Assembly (NCBI RefSeq): GCF_932526225.1
Contig: NC_064047.1
Coordinates: 7,689,501-7,749,500, forward strand
DNA length: 60,000 nucleotides
Reading direction: 5' to 3'
Origin: Nematostella vectensis
Taxonomy: Eukaryota > Cnidaria > Anthozoa > Actiniaria > Edwardsiidae
Shown here: piece by piece, positions 1-11,400 of the stretch
Layout of the letters: each line of letters starts with the position of its first letter
Numbering within the stretch: the stretch's first letter is position 1
Made by a program: the position numbers and the translations under genes
Notes under the pieces: model-generated
The model's database searches: none
Told to the model about the DNA's origin: nothing
What the model saw: the letters and a program-made list of their open reading frames with translations, nothing else

Positions 1-473
1 CTGTAGTCCAGTAACCTTTTGGTCATCAGTCTTAACAAAAATATCGCTGCATGCTCCACCAACCATACTGCCCATAGTATCAGTCACCTCTACCGAAGCA
101 GTTTGCTCCGCAATATTAGCACTACTTGTGTCGACCTCGAAGTCAACATTACCTTCACTCATAGAACCAATAAATTCTGAGCCCGACTGGGTGCTCGTGC
201 TTTTCTCTCCACTTTCTTCTCTCTTCACTGGTTGACATTCCTTGCTTTCATCATCTGGTACTGAGACGTCGGGAATTTCCGAATACTTCCCGAGGTCTAA
301 CGGCTCGATTTCCACGGTATCATCCATGTCAGTGACACCCTCCGAGTTATTATCGATTGACGCACTGATCACTCGAATCTCCGGAATTGTCCCAATCGAT
401 GGTCGGGTAACCCTTATCTCCGGAATATCCCATGTTCGAGAGCATGGCTCTGTTTGTTTATCAGGATGTTTGC
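1..473 (-). other. CEP97: CEP97 exon 18, acidic tail, cut by window edge
   Basis: An open frame runs from an acceptor at 475-474 to base 1. It completes the GGC codon split by exon 17 (892-853, which encodes a coiled-coil stub [14 protein letters not shown]). The peptide is rich in Asp, Glu, Ser and Thr with a short repeat ([19 protein letters not shown]) and no recognisable domain, like the disordered C-terminus of CEP97. No stop codon is reached inside the window. Confidence 0.75.
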
Positions 474-2366
474 CTAAAACGAAATTAATTCAGTTGTTAG
501 TGGGCACTCGTATTGGAAAATACGGAAACAAGTGTGAAAAGAACGTGTAAATCTTGTACTTCACTTTAACCAAGTCTAATAGACATCAAGAAACTAGTTT
601 TTTAATCGAAATTACAGCGTGATAATAGGATCTAGACTCGGCTTTATTGAGTCATAAATTCGGAATGGTTATTCTGGGCATTGTCGATAACTTCACCTAT
701 ATTTAGTTTATTTTAGTTTCTTTTGAAGACTGCCAAAAATGAAAGGGAACTCTATAACGATCCAGCAAGAGACCCCTCAAAATCCTAGCTATTCAATAGG
801 AAATCAGATAAGGAATACAATAAGGGGTACACTACAATAAGCAGTTGCTTACCAGTTTTCAAGAGGGATACTTCGGCCTGAAGTGCATTCATCTGTTAAA
901 CAAAGCACAGTGAAAGTTTATCTCTAATACCCAAACAAATAAAATATAACAACACAATCGAAATATTAGCACGACATACTAAAAGGTAACGTAAGGCAAA
1001 AAGGCCTGATCATGTGACCTACTGTTCTCCGAATGCTTTCGAGATTATATCTATACCGCCAAGGAAATTCTACTATATTGCCACCAGGGTCGCTAGCTAA
1101 CAATGCCTCAGGACCATGATTTTGATATGGGAGAGTCCTGAGGCGGTAGTAAGCGGGTAATGCTCGCGAACATGTTCTTTCATCCCCGTGGAGGGGAGGG
1201 AGGGACGTTATCAAATTCTTATTTCATGTGCACTCGGAAGGACACGGAATTTCACAATATATAGTCGGATAGGTGCTAGAATCGCGAAACGTCGAATGCA
1301 CAAACTAAGGTAGACCATGATTTAGATCCACATTTTACCTGCTGTTGGAGTTGTTTACACAGGGTGACCATGGCTGAGTATCCAGTTCTCATCTGCACAC
1401 GTGGTACAACCTTTCTAGCTTGGTAACCCCGCCACATTCTCTGTATGGTGACCGCTGCCCTGTTGCGTTCGCGTGAGTGAAGGCTCTGAATGAGCGCGTT
1501 CTGTTGTTCGAGGGCGAGCCACATGCATTTGATGGCTTCTGTTACCTTGCTACGGTCACTGGCCGCTTCATCTTTGTATCTAAGTAATAGAGGATGTTAT
1601 CTTTAAGGAGCAGGAATAGTGGACGAAGATTTATATAATCTTGCTGCTGATAATGAATGCTAAAGATGATGACGGCGATACAAAAGATGATGATAACAAA
1701 ACTGATGACGATGATGACCAAGATGGCAATGCTTCTGATGATATCGAAGATGATGTGGATAATCATGACGATGATAAAGGGTGTTTAATGATTCAGATGA
1801 TGACGCTGATGACTATAAATACCAATGATAATAAATACGATGATGGCAATGATGATGATGATGATGATGACGATGACGATGAAGATTACGATGGTGGTGG
1901 TGGTGATGATGGTTGTGATGGCGATGGCGATGGTAATGGTGATGGTGATGATGATGATGATGCCGATGGTGACATTGAAGGTGTTAATGATCGTGGTGAT
2001 GACGACGCTGAGATTACAAAGCCGATGATGATGAAAATGCATCCGCCTCGTCTGTGGTAATAGTCATTGATAAAGAAGTATTGATATAAGTAAAAGAATG
2101 TATACCGTTTCCTCACCTGTTTACCAACATGGCAAGATGGTTTATGTGAGCCGTCTGTCTATTGCTCCTGATCTCATTTCGTGCATTGATTACATGAAGA
2201 TCATAGCTCCGTGCACGATAACCACGCCTTCAGAAAGAATAGAAAGTCATTGTTGGTATGAGGCTCATGGCCGAGAACAAACTCGTTTACTGTCTATATA
2301 ATCAGGCATAAGCGTTCATTATAACGACAGCATCATCATTATCACAACGCCCACACTATCATCATT

Positions 2367-2421
<55 letters not shown>

Positions 2422-5400
2422 GCGCTGTCGTTATATCATGATCATCAACAGGTTATGATTCCATGATTATGGTCACGAATATAGCGATTTAATGCGGGTG
2501 GCACATATAAGGCTAGTGTAGCTGTTATTGCAGGTGAGGCTCGCTTAAGCTAGTGTAGCTTGAGTAGCTTGTGTAGCAGTTGAAGCTGGTAATCATGGAA
2601 TCATAACCAATCAACATCATCGTCGTCATCAACTAAATGGCCACCAAAATAGTCTCCATCATCGTCATCAACAATAGCATCATCGTCACAATCAACTGGA
2701 TAACCACCAACATCCGAAATCATAACCATGATCATCATCACTATCATTACCATCGATAACCACCCCAGGGTCATCTTTGTCACCATGGCCAGGCAGTATC
2801 AATCACATTCACAAAGCAGCGATGCCCTCAATTCGGCACAGGGCAAGCCCAACCAATACACAAACGACCTAAAGATAACTCAGCTTACCAAGCAGCCTGA
2901 ATAACCACAGCCGCGTTCTTCCTGGCCCTGTATTCCTGGAAATGGAGTCTCTGTCTGACCAGGAAGCCGCGGACACGCGCCTGAATAATAGTGGCAGCAA
3001 GGCTGATAAGACGCATGGCTTCCTCTTCAGTCATGATGGGAGGGTCGGGCTCGCTCATGTCATCAGGCTCTGCGGGGGAAAAATGGGAGAATTTAAAGCC
3101 GCATTGTCACCAGTTTACTTCTGGTCGATCACGTAACAATCTCCGAGGATTTTTAACGGAAAACGCGAAAAAATATTTCAAAATATTGAAAGCAGTGTGT
3201 CTATTGGAAGTTTCTTCGAGGATGTGATCGATAATTTCGAGCGGATGGCTTGTTAAATTCCTCGGATTCTGATAGATTCTTTTGTCTTTTAACGGTTGAG
3301 GTTTCCGTCGGACCTCCGGAAGTACACTGGTTACAATGCGGCTTTAAAGCAAGGTAGTGAATTTTCCATTCTGATTGGTTCTGAAGCGTTGCGTGAACAA
3401 CACAGAGGAAGGCTACACAGGAGACAACCTTCGATTTACGCAAATAGAGCAACCGTTTCTTAGTCAAACAAACTCACAGTTAGACGGAAATGATTTAAAC
3501 AGCCCACTCAAACGGTAAATAGCACATCAAATTGGGCCATAGGTGGTCAGTCTGCAAGAGTTAAAATGGTGTCTTTTGAACTCTCCCAATTCCACCTACC
3601 TTATCCTCTTCAAATGTTTAACCATGTCCCTCCCCAAGTGTTTGGGGTTGTTAAGCTACCCTCCCCCCCATTCGGGATCACAGCAGTCCTTGTCTACACA
3701 AGTCGATAATACTGCATTATTGTTTACTACCGTAGAAAGAACTGCTTTATCCACTAAACGTGCCCCAGCCAGTTCCCTTGAGTTTCCAAGTGCACACCGC
3801 CTACACGTTTTATAATGCAATAAAAAACTTGTAAAAATGTATTCCGCAATGACCCTTGCTTCCCACCCTATATATTTGCAGATAAAGGTTTCGCGGGTTG
3901 TTTTTTTTTTTAAACGATCTTCTTACCGTCCTCAGGGTAGCTTTGGCTTCTCTCGATCTCCAGGATGTTTTCCCCGTTCAAGTAACGCTCTGTGTTGGTC
4001 ATGGGCTGCACCGCACCGCTGCCACCAGGCAGGGTGTTTGGATAACGCTCTGTGCTGGCCACGGGCTGCACCGCACCGCTGCCACCAGGCAGGGTGTTTG
4101 GATAACGCTCTGTGTTGGTCAAGGGCTGCACCGCACCGCTGCCACCAGGCAGGGTGTTTGGATAACGCTCTGTGCTGGCTACGGGCTGCACCGCACCGCT
4201 GCCACCAGGCAGGGTGTTTGGATAAAGCACTGTGTTGGTAATTATCTGCACGGTGCTGCTATCGTCAGTCAAAGTGTTCGGTTCACGGACAGATGCAGAC
4301 GCACCTTCTACAAGGAGTTCACGTGATCTTCGAGGCGGGTCTACACACGACAGGAAAATTTATATCTAGCTTAGCCAAGTTATTATATAGATCCACGCAT
4401 TTTGATTGAAATTTTTAAAGATTCTTTTATTGATTCTAAACATACCCTGCCTTCCCTCTTCCCGTGTAAGGGTGGATGAGTTACTGATGGAATTACTTAC
4501 CCTGTATGCACTATATATTCCGGTGTAGGGTTGGATGAGTCATTGATGAAATTACTTACCCTGTATACACTCTTCTCGTAGAGGGATGGGTGAGTCATTA
4601 ATACCATTACTTTCCCTGTCTGCACTCTTCCCGTGGAGCGGTGGCTGCGTCACTGATGACATTACATACCCTGTCGGCACTCTGGAGGGATGGGTGAGTC
4701 ATTGATAGCATTACTTACCCTGTCTGCACTCTTCCCGTGGAGGGGTGGATGAGTCATTGATAGCATTACTTACCCTGTCTGCACTCTTCCCGTGGAGGGG
4801 TGGATGAGTCATTGATGGAATTACTTACCATGTCTGCACTCTTCCCGTGGAGGGGTGGATGAGTCATTGATGGAATTACTTACCATGTCTGCACTCTTCC
4901 CGTGGAGGGGTGGGTGCGTCATTGATGACATTACATACCCTGTCTGCACTCTGCCTGTGGAGGGGTAGGTGAGTCAGGAATTGGCAGGTATGTAGACTCT
5001 GACTCCAATTGGTCGCTCAACTCTAAGATACAAACATATCACATGACTCTGACTCCAATTGGTCGCTCAACTCTAAGATACAAACATATCACATTTTCTA
5101 AACCTTGCTGGCCCATACCATGTATCATCCGTTCTGATTGATCTATCGGGTATGTATGACAGATATTTGGCTAGTGTGTTCTGCGTGTGTAACAAGTGTT
5201 TTCGTATGCTATGGAGCCCATGCAAATGAAATAATCGTTTCATCTGCTTGAATTTTTATTTTCAAAATATAAAATAATGGAGGGACAGTTATAATACTTA
5301 AAATGATGTTTCAAATTTTGTTTCAATTTTAATATTGCTGCTGTTAGTCGCTGTAGCTGTTGTTGTTGTTGTTGCTATTATTTCTGTGTGTTTTTTTTTT

Positions 5401-8400
5401 GCCGTTCTTGACGTTTTGTTGCTGGTTGCTTTTACTGTTGTTGTCGTTGTTGTTGCTGGTTGTTTTTGCTGTTTTTGCTATATTTGTTGTTGTTGTTGCA
5501 GTGGTTGTTACCTGAGTCTGACACATCCTGTATTGTCAAGTCTTGTGCTGCTGTAGACTGGCCCTCGTGAGCCCGCATTATAGACCACATCTGGTCAGTA
5601 GAAACTCCAATGCGGTCTTCAGTATTGCGGGCCGGTGTTGGAGACTCTTCAGAATCTATTGATTATCGGACAAAAGTACAATCACCAGGCAATGTACATT
5701 TAAATTTTTATTGCACTTTCTTTCGGCAGGTAACTATGGGCTCGTTACCATAATCTTAAGTATTATTCACTCAACACAAGTATGATAATAGTACCTTAAG
5801 CTCTCCACCACCGCACCTGAACAGAGCTTCTATTCACTCATCATTTGTCAACACTTTATCAACACTAAACGAGCAGAGCTATAGTTTTCTTACCACAAAG
5901 GAATATTGGGCTCAAGATAGACCTTATGTGGAGATATTTCCAGTCTATTTTCATCAGAGCGCGTATGGAACTCGTATGGAAGTTTTTATGTATATTATTC
6001 ACATGGCTACTGCCGTTTGCTTTTAACAATAACAAATAAAAATGATTTCATAGTGTCATGTACCTTGGGTGTTTTGAGCAACACTCCTACTTCCCTCAGC
6101 CTGCAATGCAAGATAATCACAAGTCTCGTCACAAAGACCTTGCTATTGCGCTAACACAGTATTAGTGACGCATAATTGACAACTGCCTGCAACTGCATAA
6201 GCGGAACAAAAGAATGGGAATTCTGTTAATTATGCTCCACTGCTCTTAAAGAAAAACTTTGAATCGAGGCTCTGTGCCCAGCACGGGTGGCCTTGTGTGT
6301 TAGCGCGTCGGCCTCTCACCACTGTGGCCCAGGTTCGAATCCTGGCTCAAACTGGGGATTTTTTTCCGGGTTCCTGCCTTGATTCTAATTTGTGTCACAA
6401 GTGATATAAAGTTATTATCCCGTGTTTCCAGTCTTCTCGGATAAGGACACTAAACCGGAGGTCCCGTCTCTTCAAGCTGCACTACATTAACCTGAACCGA
6501 AGGGACGTAAAAGAACCACTGGGGACGCAATAAACCCTCTGTCAGTGACCACCCCCTAGTGACAGTGCTTACTAACCGAGGGCCATATGTTAGAAAACTG
6601 AATATTCGGTTAAATATGCTACCCTCGATAAACAAAGATTACAAGCACAGGACCTCAATTTGAAACTTTTCTTTGAGCAGTCGAGCATATTTGGAAATAG
6701 GCTATTGGGGGACCAAGGTCGCATGAATATTGCTTTAGTGACCTGTAGTGCACTTATTGCTTTTGTGGACCATGTCTGAATCATGAGACTTGAGGTATGA
6801 CATCTCAAATAATATTTGAGAGGGTTAATAAACACTGAAGGACGTAGGCAAACCACTGGAAGGGCAAAAATTCTCCAACGTGCCACCATCAAATTTTTGT
6901 TCTATTTCAAGTATAACAAAGTATTGGCTGACTAACGGCACATCACCAAGCCTAGTCCGTGTGTTATTTTTTTGGGTTTCAGGTTTCCTGTGGAACTCCC
7001 AGGGTTCTCCCTAGACCCTCTTGCCTCATGATGAACACAGGGATCCCAAATAGAACGTCAAAACCCAAGGCTACATGCTGAATAATGCCCTGAACACATC
7101 CCAATACCTGGACGACTGGTGGTGAGATTCCACTCAGATAAGTTATTAATTGAAGGTGTCGACCTGGGGAGAAGGACCTCAGAGCCCCACTCTTTTGCAA
7201 GCTACTTGCCACACTCCTTAGAAAAAAGGAAATAAACCGATTATGCTTTTTCGAGAGAATAAATTGACGGACCACAAGTAGGTGGGAGGATTATCAAAGA
7301 GGATTTTTTTGGTAATCACATTAGCAATATTTTGTGGCTTGAACAAATTCAAAATCCACAATTATTCCAATAAAATCAATAATAGTGGCCACACATTACA
7401 GGCCCAATTTTTTTGGCTGTCAGCTTCAAATATTTTTTTCTATGTTTTCTTGACAAAATATTTTTTTGCTTTTGCTCCATCTCCTCCCATCACTTTTCTA
7501 GTGCCCCGTACCGTACTAACAAAGACTAACCTCAACATTAACTGAACATTACCAATGACTGACCTAGCTTTAAACCAGCCCTAATCAAATTTATCCCCCT
7601 TTATATAAATGTTTACGGTCACGAACCCCTTTACCTTTCTGTACTGGAAATCAATGTTCCGTCGAGATTATGAAGTCGCGCACAATAGCATGCGATGTAT
7701 GAGCGGTAGTCAAATTCTCTTACAGTTTGTCAAGGTTAAAGTTTACATGGGAGACATGACGGAAAAAACATGACGTGACGCTTCAAATGAGCCCATTTTA
7801 CATCGAATAAGGCGGAAAATTTCTCTGAGTACTTAGTAACTTATAGCAAACAAAATATCAAGTGCGACTTTTTTTAAATTGATGCGACTTTTTGTAAAGT
7901 GTCATTGAAATTTGAGCTTTTCGTCCCTGAGCTGATACACAAGGCAATGATGATCAAGTAAAAATTATCTTAAAAAGCCAAAATCTGATTATGTGCACTT
8001 CAGCCTCACGTTATTTTTGTTTTAAAAATCAGTCCGCAATACAAGGAACCTAAAGCCACTGAAGAAATTGTGTCTTCTTTCTCTATCTGAAATTTCGCGT
8101 TTTCCAGGTTTCTCCGTCATGTGGCTAAGGCTCAGGAGATGCACTTGCCAGGGCAAATCAATCATAGTAAAAATAAGTTATTTTCAAGGATACAGTGTAT
8201 TCGAGTGGGATATGACGCAGGGGTTAGAATTGATTGACAGCTGTTCCAGGGCAGGTAAAAAAGACAGGAAACTTATCTGAAAAAGAACCAATAAAAAGAA
8301 GTCATTAGTGGCTGGAAAAGGCTTGGATGGGTAATATTAAGGGGCTGTTCAATGAAAACCTTCTAATTGTTTATTCTAGGCTAGACAAAATAATAACAAA

Positions 8401-11400
8401 TGTACATTGCAGAGTGACATTAGAATCCATAAAAGATTTCCAGCATTGTAGACATGATTATAGAGCAATGTGAAGATGGCATGGCGATGCCATGACCTCA
8501 CGTTCAAGCCTGGCCCGGGCGAGAAAGGCCTGTAAGCTGCAGGGGAGGCTGTGTTGACCCCTCCCCCTAAACACACACACAGCCTATTTTTTTTAAGTAC
8601 AAAAAAATAAAAGGTCCTGAAGACTCAAGCCCAGGCAAGTGCAACTTGTGAATATCTTTCATAGCTAAGTGGAAAACCTACTTCTATTGACTATATTATA
8701 CACTTGGACTCTTAGTGGGGAGCCTCATAAAAAAATGCCTATACAAATAATGTTTATTGAAAGACTTTGAAGCTGTGATGTATGTATGGCTATGCTTTTA
8801 AGTCCCTAACTGTTATATAGTCATTGATTGTCATCATTATCATCAACATCACCAGCACCATCACCACCAACATCACAACCACCACCACCACCATCATCAT
8901 CATCATTTTACAATATTTCTAATTTAATGTACCTCTGTGAGATCTTTCAACTCATTCTCAGCTAATGATAGGGTGATGATGCTCTTGGGGAGGACTTCAG
9001 GGACCGGGCGGAGTGAAGGGATGAGGTTACCATGAAGAAGTAGAGTCTGGACATATAAAAGGCAAAAAATTAGATGAGAAACATCAATGATCATAGTCAC
9101 CACCATCATCACCATAATCTTGAACCCAGCCACCATAATCAGCAAGCAACAACAACAACTTACTTATCTATCATGGTCGTTGTCACGCTCATCTTCAATA
9201 CCCTTGCCACAATCTCCAACTGTTATAAATTCATTGATTGTCATGATTATCATCATCATCAACATCATCACCATCACCATCACCACCAACATAACAACCA
9301 CCACCACTACCACCATCATCACCATCATTGTCTTTACCATCATCACCATCATCATCATTGTCATCATCATCATCAATTAACCATTATTTCCTACCTTCAG
9401 ATTTTCTAGGAAAGTGAGATCAGACAAGGAGGACACACTGAAAGAGTAGAACATTTTGTGGAACCTAAGAAACACTCTAATGATCCTTAATGCAGCCCAC
9501 ACAGAGGGCAAGTTGGTGAGTATCAAGGCTCAACAATTATGGTATAACTGGTATACCAATGATAAGCATACAGCATCATTTACAGCAATCTAAATCACAA
9601 TGATATCAGGGGATTAAACATCATTAAACATCTTAAATGGAAATGACAGACAGCTAACCTGTTATCTGATAGATCCAAGTGTGATAAATTGATGTTCTTG
9701 TCCAGGTTCTCAATTTTCTGCAGAAACAACAAAAATGATGTTGCTGCTATTGTCTGCTGCTGTGATGTTGTTTTGTTTACTGTTGTGTTTTTGTTGTTGT
9801 TGACATACACAGATAGTCATTTGTGGCTAGTAAAACAGACTCCATTCATTGTTACCTTTATACTATTTCCTGATAGATTAAGCCACTCCAGACTTCTCAA
9901 ATGGCTGAGCCCTAACAAAATGGAAAAAAAATGAAATGTTTAAAATGTTTGTGACTCATACCTAAAAAAATATTAAGTAATTTCCAGGCATTTTTATGAT
10001 AAGTATAGATGATATCAGCATTGGACAGAGCATACACATGCGTTTACACTTCTCTGATGGAGGAGCCATAACATAGACACAAGGTTTAGTTTAACATAAA
10101 AAATATGCCAAGCATATGAAAAAGGCTTTGTAAGCCACCATTTTGTCAGCCTAGCAAAATATACTGAGAATAAAGCATCCATTTCCATTGGCTGAATTAG
10201 GCAATATTGTGTAATAAATTAGGTATAAATGATATTGTGTAATAAATTAGGTATAAATGATATTGTGTAATAAATTAGGTATAAATGATATTGTGTAATA
10301 AATTAGGTAAAAATGATATTGTGTAATAAATTAGGTAAAAATGATATTGTGTAATAAATTAGGTAAAAATGATATTGTGTAATAAATTAGGTATAAATGA
10401 TATTGTGTAATAAATTAGGTATAAATGATATTGTGTAATAAATTAGGTATAAATGATATTGTGTAATAAATTAGGTATAAATGATATTGTGTAATAAATT
10501 AGGTATAAATGATATTGTGTAATAAATTAGGTATAAATGATATTGTGTAATAAATTAGGTATAAATGATATTGTGTAATAAATTAGGTATAAATGATATT
10601 GTGTAATAAATTAGGTATAAATGATATTGTGTAAAAAATTAGGTATAAATGATATTGTGTAAAAAATTAGGTATAAATGATATTGTGTAATAAATTAGGT
10701 ATAAATGATATTGTGTAATAAATTAGGTATAAATGATATTGTGTAATAAATTAGGTATAAATGATATTGTGTAATAAATTAGGTATAAATGATNNNNNNN
10801 NNNNNNNNNNNNNNNNNNNNNNNNNNNNNNNNNNNNNNNNNNNNNNNNNNNNNNNNNNNNNNNNNNNNNNNNNNNNNNNNNNNNNNNNNNNNNNNNNNNN
10901 NNNNNNNNNNNNNNNNNNNNNNNNNNNNNNNNNNNNNNNNNNNNNNNNNNNNNNNNNNNNNNNNNNNNNNNNNNNNNNNNNNNNNNNNNNNNNAAATATT
11001 TAAATTTGTTTTAGAAGGCAGCTTGAAAATTAGGCACCTACTGTAATTTGTCTTCCTATGCTGAATGAAAACAATAGCAATGGCATGGCTTCATGGGGCT
11101 GTTAAGCTACTCCCATGATAAAACAAATACATTTAGTAGTCTACACCTCAGGGTCAAAGATCAGTCCTATACCTGTTTATAGCTAGAATAAATGATACTG
11201 TTGCTAGGGATACTTACACAGAATTTACCACATAATTTACCTTCTATGTTCATTATGCTGTTATTGCTGAGGTCTAAAACCTTAAGGCCCTGAGCTTGCG
11301 ATATTCCACGCATCTCCACAAGACGATTATTTGCTAGAGAAAGCTGTTGAGCGATAATCAGATGAAAAGACATTGTCACAAATACTACAATTATTACTTC

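Larger units (their letters stand above)
1339..3069 (-). other. CEP97: CEP97 exons 14-16: three IQ (calmodulin-binding) motifs
   Basis: Exon 14 (3069-2889) encodes an acidic lead-in and IQ motif [18 protein letters not shown], then starts a second [11 protein letters not shown], that crosses the splice junction and finishes in exon 15 (2227-2117) as RGYRARSY. Exon 16 (1579-1339) encodes a helical stretch and a third [18 protein letters not shown]. Vertebrate CEP97 (alias LRRIQ2) is usually described with one IQ motif, so three here is an expansion or an ancestral state. The introns between them carry GAT and CAT trinucleotide arrays. Confidence 0.8.

Noticed and set aside
1641-2060. Asp-rich acidic protein of 139 codons
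   Set aside because: GAT/GAC microsatellite inside a CEP97 intron.
4464-4680. Further hammerhead candidates at CTGATGA-like motifs in the 55-bp array and elsewhere
   Set aside because: No matching GAAA and helices at the right distance. Only the two reported sites satisfy the whole structure.
6284-6355. Genuine tRNA gene
   Set aside because: A and B boxes are present but the arms do not pair into a cloverleaf and a SINE-like body follows.
9074-9409. His-rich 111-codon frame
   Set aside because: CAT/CAC microsatellite that also overlaps a CEP97 exon on the other strand.
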